From the NCBI GenBank assembly GCA_004292595.1, contig RDXM01000098.1, positions 1 through 43,765 of the forward strand: a stretch of 43,765 nucleotides of DNA, read 5' to 3'. The stretch comes from Candidatus Kapaibacterium sp. (GTDB lineage: Bacteria; Bacteroidota; Ignavibacteria; Kapaibacteriales; UBA4661). Below are positions 1-8,010 of the stretch, piece by piece. Position 1 is the first letter of the stretch. The number at the start of each line of letters is the position of its first letter. The notes beneath the pieces are model-generated. The model saw only the letters and a program-made list of their open reading frames with translations, was not told the origin of the DNA and ran no database searches. The translations under genes were made by a program, and so were the position numbers.

Positions 1-186
1 ATTGACGCTCACATCGGTCATACCCACAACCACAATATGACCAACATCTTTCAAGATGCGACCGTTGGCTTTGAGCACAATCGTGTGGCAGTTTTTGCGC
101 ATCACGTGTTTGGGGCTGGTTTTGTACAGGTGATCCAGTTCCTGGTGCTGTGATTCGGTAAGAATCGGAGTGTTTACTCTTGTCAT
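1..186 (-). CDS. IS630-like transposase, N-terminal part (cut by window edge)
   Basis: Reading the minus strand from an ATG at 186 gives 62 codons without a stop up to the window edge. The peptide begins MTRVNTPILTESQHQEL and continues with a basic helical stretch (HVMRKNCHTIVLKANG) followed by a recognition-helix-like segment. This resembles the helix-turn-helix DNA-binding start of IS630-family transposases, which normally precedes a DDE catalytic domain that would lie beyond base 1. The assignment is by pattern only: no catalytic residue is visible and the terminal inverted repeat could not be identified. It could also be a decayed fragment. Confidence 0.5.
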   Translation of the reverse strand, partial: MTRVNTPILTESQHQELDHLYKTSPKHVMRKNCHTIVLKANGRILKDVGHIVVVGMTDVSVN

Positions 187-685
187 ATCAACAAGATACG
201 ACATTTTGACCACAAAACGCACTTAATATAAACTAAATATTGAGACGTACTTACCACTTTAATCTTTTATTGTCCACAACCTTATAGGTCGCAAAGAAAC
301 TCAATCAAACAGCGTTGAAAACGAAACTCTACATGACGGCTCTTCATCATGCTTTTGAAGAACTCCGCAAACTTCAGCCAGTTCAGTTTCAGAATATCGC
401 TGCGTAAGGTGAGTTAAGTAATTTGATGACATTGGGCTGTAGCCCCTTGTTTGCAAAAGTGAATATTGAAGCGACTTACAGAGTTTTTGTCGTGTACTGA
501 GGAGAGGAATACCAAGATGCTCCAATAACCAATGTGTTCAAGATTTTCAGACCACTACAAATTGCTGAAATTCTTCGTTCCTGTATATTTTTTGCACTTG
601 CCATATCACTTGTCCTTTGTATTTTCACAGTATTCGGAAAATTATTTTATCTGTTCCTTAACCACTTCAATTTTCAGAGTATTGT
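187..685. other. Intergenic stretch without a recognised gene
   Basis: About 500 AT-rich bases separate the transposase fragment from the sugar-kinase gene. A 74-codon minus-strand reading frame (301-525) is open but has no recognisable motif, and I do not call it a gene. The stretch probably includes the end of the insertion sequence and the kinase promoter, but neither boundary could be fixed. Confidence 0.5.
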
Positions 686-1648
686 ATGGCACATAAGTAC
701 GAACCAATCATTGTTGGCATTGACGGCGGTGGCTCTCGGACGCGCGGCATTTTGTATCGTGGTGAAAAAGAGCTTGCACAATCAGAAACCTCCACAGCCC
801 GTGTGGGAACTGTCGGTGTGGTAGAATCAGCAGAGCGTTTGCTCAATTTAATTAGCGACCTTATCACAATGGCGCAATTACCCAACAGAGAACTTGATGC
901 AGTATTTATCGGCTTGGCTGGGACATGGCTGAAAGAAGAGCAACTCCGCTCGCAGCAGCTTATTTCCTTGCTTGCGCGGCGCGAACGCAAAATTGATATT
1001 GATAAACTCGTCGTTACGAGCGATGCTGCCATTGCGCTGGAATCTGCCTTTGAAGGCGATCCAGGCATTGTTCTTATCGTTGGAACAGGCACGATTGCGA
1101 TTGCGAAAACGCCGAAAGGGGATTTTGTGCGGTGTGGTGGTTGGGGTATCGAATTATCGGACGAAGGCAGTGGCGCGTGGATTGGTCGGGAAGGCTTAAC
1201 TGCGATGGCACGTGCTTTCGACGGACGCGGCAAATGGACTGCCTTTGCCGATATGATGATAAAATTCTTTCCTAATATCAACCCCGATGCGCCTCGCAGC
1301 TTTGTTTCTGCCTACAACGAGCGTGCTTTTGATTATTCGACCGTTACGCCTTTTGTGATGGAATGCGCTGCAAATGGCGATGAGGTCTGCGTGGAGATTA
1401 TTGAGCGAGCGTGCAAGAATTTGATTGAAAACGTTGTAACGCTCTACAATACGCACTTTAAGGGCAAAAAGGTCTCTGTTGCGTGTGTTGGTGGAATTAT
1501 GGAAGCCGATACCATGCTCGCAAAGCTCGTCAAAACAGGACTGAACAAGCACGATGGCATTAAGGTTATTGCGCCGAAAGCTGTTCCGCTCTTTGGTGCT
1601 GTGCGCATGGCGCGGGAGCTTGTTGCGAAAGACCAAGAGAATTTTTAA
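686..1648 (+). CDS. BadF/BadG/BcrA-family ATPase, N-acetylglucosamine-kinase-like
   Basis: This 320-residue cytoplasmic protein has the sugar-kinase/ASKHA ATPase fold. The phosphate-1 loop is GIDGGGSRTRG at about residues 11-21. A second phosphate loop (VGTGTIAIA, about 132-140) follows, then the GGWGIELSDEGSGAWIG signature typical of N-acetylglucosamine kinases, and CVGGIM near the C-terminus. Members phosphorylate amino sugars such as GlcNAc, so a role in cell-wall sugar recycling is likely. The BadF/HgdC activator branch is less likely because the cluster-binding cysteines are not evident. The gene is followed by a strong terminator, so it looks monocistronic. The sugar substrate is inferred. 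Confidence 0.85.
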   Translation: MAHKYEPIIVGIDGGGSRTRGILYRGEKELAQSETSTARVGTVGVVESAERLLNLISDLITMAQLPNRELDAVFIGLAGTWLKEEQLRSQQLISLLARRERKIDIDKLVVTSDAAIALESAFEGDPGIVLIVGTGTIAIAKTPKGDFVRCGGWGIELSDEGSGAWIGREGLTAMARAFDGRGKWTAFADMMIKFFPNINPDAPRSFVSAYNERAFDYSTVTPFVMECAANGDEVCVEIIERACKNLIENVVTLYNTHFKGKKVSVACVGGIMEADTMLAKLVKTGLNKHDGIKVIAPKAVPLFGAVRMARELVAKDQENF

Positions 1649-1676
1649 CGTGTCGAGCATTATTACGAGACTGTAG

Positions 1677-1730
1677 AACCCGCTCCACATCGAAGCACAG
1701 TTTTGTGCAAGACGTGGAGCGGGTTTTGTT
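1677..1730 (+). terminator. Rho-independent terminator after the sugar-kinase gene
   Basis: A perfect 12-bp stem pairs AACCCGCTCCAC (1677-1688) with GTGGAGCGGGTT (1714-1725), followed by a short T-rich run. The loop contains a second small stem, GCACA/TGTGC (1695-1699 with 1704-1708). Confidence 0.8.
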
Positions 1731-1782
1731 TGTGTTGGGTTTGTTTTCAGGAAAAAGCTACACGAAAACCTACGAAACTGCG

Positions 1783-1790
1783 TATATTTG
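1783..1790 (+). promoter_or_regulatory. Bacteroidetes-type -7 box (TATATTTG) before the J-domain gene
   Basis: TATATTTG matches the TAnnTTTG -7 element of the Bacteroidetes primary sigma factor and lies about 45 bases before the start codon. No clear TTG is present at the expected -33 distance, so this is a weaker call than the two promoters at 3032 and 5181. Confidence 0.45.
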
Positions 1791-1835
1791 CCGCTCATTC
1801 CTCCTTTTTCCACATTCGTTTTTCGCTAAAATTTT

Positions 1836-2993
1836 ATGGCTGAACTCAGCACCAAACGTATCTTGGGCACACGCGAAGAAGTGCTTGTTGGCTTGCGTAA
1901 GCAGCACGGCGGCTTAATGAAAAAAATCAATACCGAGCGCAAGAAACTCGATACCTTCAAAGAAGATATTCGCACTATCTCTGGCAAGGCGCAAGGCGCG
2001 TTGCAGAGGAAATTTCAAGAACTGCGCGAGAAGAAAGATGCCCTGAAAGCGACCTATCAACGCTGTGCAACGTCGAAGGTTTTTACCAAAGCCGAGCGGA
2101 AAGATTTTTATTGGATGCAGGAAGAATTAGACGAAGTTGCGGCTGATACCTTTGGTCCCGCCTTCAATATGAGCGAAGAAGACCTTGCAGAAATGGCTCG
2201 TCAAGCAGCAGAGGAGCGGCATCGGCAGGGGTTTGATTTTTATGACCAGTTTACACCGCCCGTTCCAGAAGCCGAACAAAAGAGCATTCGTGAGGTGTAC
2301 AAGCGTTTGGCAGCGAAATTTCATCCCGATAAAGCCTCTGGCAATGCGCCACTGGAGCAGCGTTTTCATACCATCATGCAGCGCATCAATACGTCGTATC
2401 AGCGTGGCGACATTGCGGATTTGCTGGCGATAGAATCGGAATACACGGAAATGGCGGATATTCTCGCGCAAGCAGATTCGCCGCTTGTGGATGTTGTTGA
2501 GCGAGAAATTGAGCGATTGCGCAACGAAATTGAACTCTGCTCGCTCCAACTCGAACGCCTGAAAACCGAGCGCAAACAACTAGAGCGTAGTCACGACGGC
2601 AAGATGATAAAAGATTACAAAAAGGCAGAAAAGCACGGCGTGGATCCGATTCAAGAAATGACCTCCGACCTCGACCGAGCAATTACGGGAATGCAGCAGC
2701 AAATCGACCTTTTTGAACGCTTGCTGTCGGGGAAAATCACCAAAGACCAGTTCATCGAAGAATCAAATAAACTGATGCCGATGGATATGGACGATGGATT
2801 TGATGGTGGATTTGATGGTGGATTTGATGGTGATTTTAGCCCATTTGCTGATGCGGGTGAAGTTACCGATATGGGCGAAGTTACGCCAGAACAACTCATG
2901 GAAATTCTTGCGATGCTCGAAACGCAAGCCGGACCACCTCGCAATCGCCAGTCGAGACGTAGCTCTGCGCCAAAACGCGGTTCGCGGCGATAA
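1836..2993 (+). CDS. J-domain (DnaJ-like) co-chaperone with coiled coils
   Basis: This 385-residue soluble protein starts with a highly charged coiled-coil region (about residues 15-80). An internal J-domain-like segment follows, in which EVYKRLAAKFHPDKA carries the HPD triad (about 163-165) that stimulates DnaK ATPase. Next come a second charged coiled coil (about 215-300) and an acidic tail with three FDG repeats (about 322-333). The Gly/Phe linker and zinc-finger domains of DnaJ are absent, so it is a J-domain protein of class C type, probably targeting Hsp70 to a specific client. The HPD and helix-II pattern supports the J domain; the client is unknown. It probably has its own promoter at 1783. 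Confidence 0.8.
   Translation: MAELSTKRILGTREEVLVGLRKQHGGLMKKINTERKKLDTFKEDIRTISGKAQGALQRKFQELREKKDALKATYQRCATSKVFTKAERKDFYWMQEELDEVAADTFGPAFNMSEEDLAEMARQAAEERHRQGFDFYDQFTPPVPEAEQKSIREVYKRLAAKFHPDKASGNAPLEQRFHTIMQRINTSYQRGDIADLLAIESEYTEMADILAQADSPLVDVVEREIERLRNEIELCSLQLERLKTERKQLERSHDGKMIKDYKKAEKHGVDPIQEMTSDLDRAITGMQQQIDLFERLLSGKITKDQFIEESNKLMPMDMDDGFDGGFDGGFDGDFSPFADAGEVTDMGEVTPEQLMEILAMLETQAGPPRNRQSRRSSAPKRGSRR
2796..2831 (+). repeat. Three perfect 12-bp tandem repeats inside the J-protein gene
   Basis: GGATTTGATGGT occurs three times in direct succession and encodes the repeated FDG residues of the acidic tail. Perfect 12-bp units can gain or lose copies without a frameshift. Confidence 0.85.
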
Positions 2994-3031
2994 GAGCGGG
3001 GACAATTTTCTACCAGCATTCACGAATAAAA

Positions 3032-3063
3032 TTTTGTAGAATCACAGGAAAATCATATCTTTG
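3032..3063 (+). promoter_or_regulatory. Bacteroidetes-type promoter of rplU-rpmA
   Basis: TTTTG (3032-3036) is followed after 19 bases by TATCTTTG (3056-3063), matching the -33/-7 promoter class of Bacteroidetes. It sits about 95 bases before the rplU start, leaving room for a leader that could carry autoregulatory structure. I could not define one. Confidence 0.65.
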
Positions 3064-3156
3064 CGATTCTGTACTCGAAATTTTTATAAATTTTTGAGCG
3101 AAACACGAGAAAAACGCAAATAAACATCACATTTTTCAATAGTATTACTCAAAACA

Positions 3157-3462
3157 ATGTTTGCAGTTGTAGAAATTGCGGGCTTTCAATACCGCGTTCA
3201 TCCCACCGAAACCTTGACCGTGCCTCTTATGCAGGCAAAAGTAGGCGAGGAAGTAACATTTTCTAACATCCTTGCTATGGGCGAAGGCGCGAATGTGCGC
3301 ATTGGTGCGCCCTACGTGCAAGGTAGCGTAACGGCAAAAGTTGTCGCACATGGTCGTGCGGAAACGGTTGTTATTTTCCACAAAAAGCGTCGCAAAGGCT
3401 ACCGTAAAAGAAACGGTCATCGCCAGCACTATACGCAAATCCAAATCAGCAGCATCGCTTAA
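3157..3462 (+). CDS. rplU: 50S ribosomal protein L21
   Basis: The 101-residue protein has the standard L21 length and sequence. It starts MFAVVEIAGFQYRV, has the central VGEEVTF segment, and carries the conserved basic C-terminal KKRRKGYRKRNGHRQHYT that contacts 23S rRNA. It is a structural protein of the large ribosomal subunit. It precedes rpmA by 94 bases, the usual rplU-rpmA pairing. The GTPase gene obg, often next in other bacteria, is not here. Confidence 0.97.
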   Translation: MFAVVEIAGFQYRVHPTETLTVPLMQAKVGEEVTFSNILAMGEGANVRIGAPYVQGSVTAKVVAHGRAETVVIFHKKRRKGYRKRNGHRQHYTQIQISSIA

Positions 3463-3556
3463 TCTTAAATTTTAATTTTTAGGCTGTGCTTGAGTACGAC
3501 GGCTTTACTACTACGATTTTCTCTTTATTTACTTTGATATTGAAAGGACGCGCATC

Positions 3557-3814
3557 ATGGCTCACAAAAAAGGTGCCGGCTCCACGAAAAACGGTCGTGA
3601 TTCTAATGCCCAACGCTTGGGCGTGAAGAAATTCGGCGGTGAAAGTGTTATCGCTGGCAATATCATTATTCGTCAAAACGGCACTGCTACTCATCCGGGC
3701 GTAAACGTTGGTGTTGGCAAAGACTATACACTCTTTGCTCTTTCCAATGGCGTTGTGGAATTTAGCCGCAAACGTGATGGCAAGCGGATTGTATCGGTTG
3801 TTGCAGAAGCATAA
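3557..3814 (+). CDS. rpmA: 50S ribosomal protein L27
   Basis: The 85-residue protein begins [20 protein letters not shown], the invariant L27 N-terminus that reaches toward the peptidyl-transferase centre. The usual [11 protein letters not shown] and [10 protein letters not shown] segments follow. Length is standard. There is no N-terminal extension of the kind removed by a protease in Firmicutes. It is co-transcribed with rplU and ends before a strong hairpin terminator. Confidence 0.97.
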   Translation: MAHKKGAGSTKNGRDSNAQRLGVKKFGGESVIAGNIIIRQNGTATHPGVNVGVGKDYTLFALSNGVVEFSRKRDGKRIVSVVAEA

Positions 3815-3844
3815 ATCTTCTGTTGGCGGCAAAGATAGAAATTC

Positions 3845-3893
3845 AAAAAAAAGCGTTGTTTGCTCTTGTTGAAGAGCCGACAACGCTTTTTTT
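3845..3893. terminator. Bidirectional terminator between rpmA and the lipoprotein gene
   Basis: AAAAAAAGCGTTGT (3846-3859) pairs with ACAACGCTTTTTTT (3880-3893). An inner GCTCTT/AAGAGC stem (3862-3867 with 3872-3877) extends the structure. The A-run on the left and T-run on the right let it terminate both convergent transcripts. Confidence 0.85.
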
Positions 3894-3951
3894 GGTAATA
3901 GAGCAAAACATTGCTCTGAACTCATAGTTTCTGATACAATGCCTGACAGCC

Positions 3952-4920
3952 TTACAACAGCTGATTGGTCTCTACATACCGCTCGCCATCCCATTGGTAG
4001 AGAGTTTTTGTGCGTTGGGTTTCCGCTTGTTTGTCTCCTTCTAAGGTGCTTTTGCGGGTAACAGTGCGAGCTACCAGAAGAGAATACAGCTCCTTGCCCC
4101 ATGTATTCATTGTTTCGAGCGTGGCTGTGTCATCGGTGATATTTTCAAATTCTTCACTGCCAACCGCATTGTTTTTAATGATGTTGGAAGTTGCCAACTC
4201 AAAGAGCGGAATCATGGTGTCATGGTGTATGCGGAAGAGCGAAAGCATTGTGCTTTGCTGTGTGTGCTGGGCATCGGATTGATTCACTTTCCATTCCACT
4301 GCTAAGGCAAATTCATTCTCAGCAATACGATATTTTTGGTTTGTTACTGATTTCAAATCAACATCTTCAAAGTCGGGATTGTAGCTCAGATGAGCAATGA
4401 CGGGCTGCACATTTCCTTCACGAAACGTAAAAATATCAAGCGAGCAGTTACCATCATTATTTTCACCGCCAACTGTTTTGACAATGGCAATATATTTCGG
4501 AGATTCGTTGGGAGTTGCTTCATTGCCAAGAGGCTCCACGAGCATATCTTTAATCGTCAGCGTTGAGCTTGCGTCTGGCTTCAGATGCTGTGTGTAGAGC
4601 GTTCGCACGAGTTCTTGCACAGGAAATTTTCCGCAAAACTTTTCAGGAAATGGTTTTTTCGGTGCAATGATAACAGTCGCTTCGTATATGGTGAGCGTAT
4701 TCGAGGCAGCGTTTGTTTTCGTCTCGGCAATAGCATTTGTAGTACTTGCTGCGCCGTCCTGTGGGGTGTTTGTCTGTGTTGTTACGCTTTGCTGTTCGGT
4801 TTGGGCGGTCTGCTTTTGCGTATCGGAGCAGGAGGGAAGTGATATTGCGCAAAATGATGCTGCGCCGAGTATTACGAATCCTCGTATTAATGCCCCTGGT
4901 GTGTTATTCGATGTTTTCAT
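3952..4920 (-). CDS. Putative lipoprotein of unknown function
   Basis: This 322-residue protein has a lipoprotein signal peptide: an Arg at position 13, a hydrophobic stretch, then LPSC with the lipidated Cys at 31. A Thr/Gln/Asn-rich linker (about 32-75) separates the membrane anchor from a globular domain with no recognised motif. The domain has two cysteines (in the KFCGKF and GNCSLD segments) that could form a disulfide. It is predicted to sit on the periplasmic face of a membrane. It is convergent with rpmA and divergent from the FnIII-like gene. The family was not recognised. Confidence 0.75.
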   Translation of the reverse strand: MKTSNNTPGALIRGFVILGAASFCAISLPSCSDTQKQTAQTEQQSVTTQTNTPQDGAASTTNAIAETKTNAASNTLTIYEATVIIAPKKPFPEKFCGKFPVQELVRTLYTQHLKPDASSTLTIKDMLVEPLGNEATPNESPKYIAIVKTVGGENNDGNCSLDIFTFREGNVQPVIAHLSYNPDFEDVDLKSVTNQKYRIAENEFALAVEWKVNQSDAQHTQQSTMLSLFRIHHDTMIPLFELATSNIIKNNAVGSEEFENITDDTATLETMNTWGKELYSLLVARTVTRKSTLEGDKQAETQRTKTLYQWDGERYVETNQLL

Positions 4921-5043
4921 GACATTTGATATGGTAAGTAGTTTTCCACACTAGCGGCTATCAAAGCAGCGTAGAGAGTAGAAAAAATAGAAGTATCACC
5001 TAGCACAGCTTAACAGAGATTGAATCGAAGAAACGCTAAAGAG

Positions 5044-5071
5044 CAAATATACACATTTGTTATCAGAGCAA
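5044..5071 (-). promoter_or_regulatory. Possible Bacteroidetes-type promoter of the lipoprotein gene
   Basis: On the minus strand TATATTTG (5051-5044) is preceded by TTG (5071-5069) at a spacing of 17, shorter than the usual 19-21. It lies about 125 bases upstream of the start codon. The rest of the 4921-5259 intergenic stretch is AT-rich and shows no gene. Confidence 0.4.
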
Positions 5072-5180
5072 AAAGAGACATTAACACATATACAAATAAA
5101 TTTTCACAATAATTTTCCCCAATAAGTCTGGGCACACTGCTATATGACTTTTGGTCATAGAAAGAAATGACAACAATTCC

Positions 5181-5211
5181 TTGTGCAAGCGTCTTCAAAG
5201 TGCTATATTTG
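5181..5211 (+). promoter_or_regulatory. Bacteroidetes-type promoter of the FnIII-like gene
   Basis: TTG (5181-5183) is followed after exactly 20 bases by TATATTTG (5204-5211), an ideal match to the -33/-7 consensus. The start codon at 5260 lies about 45 bases downstream. Confidence 0.7.
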
Positions 5212-5259
5212 CCCTAGTAAAAGTTTTCTTTTTCGTTGGTTGGTTTGATTCTTTTTTGT

Positions 5260-5718
5260 ATGAAACGCTTTCGTGAAATATTTATTGTGTCCATTCTCAC
5301 TGCGCTGCTTGCCACATTCTTGCCGATGAGTGCTTTGGCGCAGGCTGTTATGGAGAGCTTTGTCGCTCGCTCGGATGGGCGTTCGGTTACGCTGGAATGG
5401 CGCACATCCAAAGAAACAGATATTGCGGTGTACGAAATTGAGCGTTCCCCCGTCAATCAAAATGATTTTAAGAAAATTGGTTCTCTTCCAGCGCGGAACG
5501 CACCGCAGTCCTATCGCTTTGTGGACGAGAGTGCGCTTGCATCTGTCAGTGGTGGTAGCGGTAATGGTGCAACGGCACACGGCGGTGCGGTGTATATCTA
5601 TCGCTTGAAAATTATTGATGTGGCAGACAAAGCAAGCTATTCTAATACCATCTCTGTTACACATACAATCAGTTCTGTGCGCCGGACGTGGGGAATGATA
5701 AAAGAAATGTTTCGCTGA
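5260..5718 (+). CDS. Secreted protein with a fibronectin-III-like domain
   Basis: The ATG at 5260 is preferred over an upstream in-frame TTG because it gives a clean signal peptide: MKRFREIF, then a hydrophobic core, with likely cleavage after ALA at about residue 27. The mature part (about 125 residues) looks like one FnIII-type beta-sandwich: VTLEWRTSKETDIAVYEIERS, then YRFVDE, then YIYRLKIID and YSNTISVT. Such single domains in Bacteroidota often mediate surface or periplasmic protein contacts. No catalytic motif or secretion tail is seen. It has its own promoter at 5181. Confidence 0.7.
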   Translation: MKRFREIFIVSILTALLATFLPMSALAQAVMESFVARSDGRSVTLEWRTSKETDIAVYEIERSPVNQNDFKKIGSLPARNAPQSYRFVDESALASVSGGSGNGATAHGGAVYIYRLKIIDVADKASYSNTISVTHTISSVRRTWGMIKEMFR

Positions 5719-5733
5719 TACATACCAAGCATA

Positions 5734-6216
5734 ATGATAACTACTACGGTACAAAATTCTGGTGTAAAAAATCTCATAAACCGCATGAATACTTGTTCAT
5801 GCGGTTTTTTTATCAGTATCCTGTTGTGTGCGATGCTGCTAGGCATCGCTTTTGGATATTCCGCAGTTGCCCAAGAATCGTCGGCAGTACCGTCGCCTTC
5901 TTGCAAGCACGTCGAACACGCATTACATCAAGCAGAAACCCTGCTCCAGCGTCTGGGCAAGTCTTCCTCACGCGATAGTAGCACCGTGAAGTCTCTCGTA
6001 CAATATACCCGCACCGCCCATGACTCCGCGCTTGCGTGTAAAAATCACCTGAGCGCAATGATGTTTCTTGCCACGAGCGAAGCCGCAAAAAAGCTCTTTG
6101 TTGCAGAAAATATTCTTTTGTTTCGCCTCCACGTCCGCGATGTGCAGCTCTTCCTTGCAGAAGCCCGTAAATACTGGGCTGCACACGATTCACCCAAGAG
6201 CAATATACGAGAGTAA
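5734..6216 (+). CDS. Putative exported helical protein, unknown
   Basis: The frame encodes 160 residues. An N-region with Lys and Arg (GVKNLINR) is followed by a hydrophobic core (ISILLCAMLLGIAFG) and a possible AVAQ cleavage site near residue 47. The mature part is predicted helical (SCKHVEHALHQAETLLQRL and a similar later segment) with two cysteines. No family was recognised. The start is uncertain: the in-frame ATG at 5785 would remove the basic N-region and lies inside a terminator-like hairpin (5778-5811), so the ATG at 5734 is favoured. It begins only 15 bases after the FnIII-like gene. Confidence 0.5.
   Translation: MITTTVQNSGVKNLINRMNTCSCGFFISILLCAMLLGIAFGYSAVAQESSAVPSPSCKHVEHALHQAETLLQRLGKSSSRDSSTVKSLVQYTRTAHDSALACKNHLSAMMFLATSEAAKKLFVAENILLFRLHVRDVQLFLAEARKYWAAHDSPKSNIRE
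5778..5811 (+). terminator. Terminator-like hairpin overlapping the start of the next gene
   Basis: AAACCGCATGAA (5778-5789) pairs perfectly over 12 bp with TTCATGCGGTTT (5796-5807), with a 6-nt loop and seven T residues (5805-5811). It would terminate the FnIII-like transcript. It lies inside the next reading frame, and its left arm contains the in-frame ATG at 5785. Confidence 0.7.
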
Positions 6217-6460
6217 AACCTTGAACGGATTTCCCGCTTTTTTTGTTGTGTATCGTTGTGCCACGTGTTATCATTGTAAGCGATAAAAAGTAAGTGATAG
6301 GTAGTGATAAAAGCACGGTCGGTTGTTGGATATGGTGCTGACAAGTCGCTCTACACGATATTTTTCCTACAACACCCCGTGTTGTGTTCAACAATTCTTT
6401 CCTTCATTTTCTCCTATTTTCTCTCGGATGTTTGCCGAGATGTTGCAGAAAGAAACCACT

Positions 6461-7927
6461 ATGAGTACATCCAATTTTGAGGACGATTTCGAGTCTGGCG
6501 AATCATTGCCAGAATGGAATAAGAAGGAAATGGACGAGCAAATACGCCGTTTCCGCGAAGCTGCCAAGCGTGGTGAAGCAAAATCACACGTTCCAAGTAT
6601 GAATGTTTTAGAGGAATTGGTGCTGTACTGCATTGAAACAGATAAATTCGACGATGCACTACACTTCTGCAACCAACTTCTTGAGATGGTGCCGTATTCT
6701 GGCGATGCGTGGCAAAAAAAAGGTATTATTTTGAGCGCACAGGGCGATTTCGCGGGCGCACTCACCGCGCTCGACCACGCATTAACGCTGCATCCCTTTG
6801 ATTCGGAAACCTTACTCAATCGTGCCTGGGCGTTAGACGGTCTGCACCGCTACGACGAGGCAATGACTATTGTTGAGCAGCTTTTATCGCTTGACAGCAG
6901 TAATGAAGAAGCACTTTTCATGAAAGCTACGCTCTATCAGCGTAGCGAGCAGTACCGCGAGGCAATTAAAATTTTCCGCTACTTGCTCCATTCCGAAGAA
7001 TTAGCAACCGATGTCTGGTACGAACTCGGCTACTGCTACGACTTTATTGATGAACCAGACCTGGCGATTCAAGCGTATCAAAAACATATCGACGAACAGC
7101 CCTACAACTACAATGCGTGGTATAACTGCGGTGTTGTATGCAGCAAGGGCGAGCGATATTATGCAGCGATTGAATACTACGATATGGCACTGGCGATTAA
7201 GGAAGATTTTGGTGCCGCATGGTACAATCGCGGCAATGCCTACGCTTCGCTCCATCGCTTGATAGAAGCCGTCGAAAGCTATGAAGAAGCATTAAAGCAC
7301 GACCCCAACGACACCGCAACGCTCTACAACCTCGGCAATGCCTATCAGGAAATGGGCGACTTCCGCAAAGCGATTGAACAATACACAAAAGCTATCAATA
7401 TCCTTCCGACTTACGAAGAGGCGTTTTTTGCTCGCGGAAGCTGCTACGATGCAATGGAGCAATACCACAGCGCATTAGCCGATTACGAGCGAGCATTAAA
7501 ACAAAACCCCAATGTTGCCGAAGTTTGGTATGCCGCCGCCGATATTTTGTACAATACCGACCGCTTAGAGCAATCGCTCGAATACTACTCCCATGTGCTG
7601 CGCCTCACTCCCACAGACCACGAATGCTGGTTCGATTACGCCGATACTGCGCTTCAATTAGAAATGGTGGATATTGCAGCCGACGCACTGAGAAAGTGTA
7701 TCAGCATTGCGCCAGACTGGCACGAATCCTACTACGCTCTGGCAAAAATTTTTGCCGCCGCCGACGACCTTGAACAAGCCGTTGCAATGCTGCTTAAAGT
7801 GTTTGAGCGGAATAAAGAGCTACGATACGAATACAAACCAGAATTTGCCATGTTTCTCAGTGCGGACAAGTTAGACCGCCTCGTGCAAGCAGTACAGCAA
7901 CAGGAAACAGAAAAGATACAAGGATGA
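6461..7927 (+). CDS. Tetratricopeptide-repeat protein
   Basis: The ATG at 6461 (MSTSNFEDDFESG) is chosen because the 46 in-frame codons upstream read as untypical, Phe/Ser-rich sequence. The 488-residue product has an acidic N-terminus and then about a dozen consecutive 34-residue TPR units, for example AWQKKGIILSAQGDFAGALT, AWYNRGNAYASLHRLIEAVE and TLYNLGNAYQEMGDFRKAIE. No signal peptide or enzymatic domain is present, so it is a cytoplasmic protein-interaction scaffold. Its partner is unknown. The carboxyltransferase gene follows 83 bases later on the same strand, but no functional link is evident. Confidence 0.85.
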   Translation: MSTSNFEDDFESGESLPEWNKKEMDEQIRRFREAAKRGEAKSHVPSMNVLEELVLYCIETDKFDDALHFCNQLLEMVPYSGDAWQKKGIILSAQGDFAGALTALDHALTLHPFDSETLLNRAWALDGLHRYDEAMTIVEQLLSLDSSNEEALFMKATLYQRSEQYREAIKIFRYLLHSEELATDVWYELGYCYDFIDEPDLAIQAYQKHIDEQPYNYNAWYNCGVVCSKGERYYAAIEYYDMALAIKEDFGAAWYNRGNAYASLHRLIEAVESYEEALKHDPNDTATLYNLGNAYQEMGDFRKAIEQYTKAINILPTYEEAFFARGSCYDAMEQYHSALADYERALKQNPNVAEVWYAAADILYNTDRLEQSLEYYSHVLRLTPTDHECWFDYADTALQLEMVDIAADALRKCISIAPDWHESYYALAKIFAAADDLEQAVAMLLKVFERNKELRYEYKPEFAMFLSADKLDRLVQAVQQQETEKIQG

Positions 7928-8010
7928 TATCCACATAACGCATAATCATAATAAAGTCCAGAAGCCGCATCACAACTTATTTTCAAGCAATTTTCAGGAG
8001 ACCACAGACC

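Noticed and set aside
301-525. Possible 74-codon minus-strand gene between the transposase fragment and the sugar kinase
   Set aside because: No motif, no convincing ribosome-binding site and no relation to neighbours. It could be a remnant of the insertion sequence but cannot be supported.
534-824. Hydrophobic 96-codon + strand frame before the sugar kinase
   Set aside because: Its second half overlaps the kinase coding region in another frame; the hydrophobic first half is AT-rich intergenic DNA.
6217-6460. N-terminal extension of the TPR protein from an upstream ATG at 6323
   Set aside because: The 46 extra residues are Phe/Ser/Thr-rich and unlike the acidic TPR protein; the ATG at 6461 is the better start.
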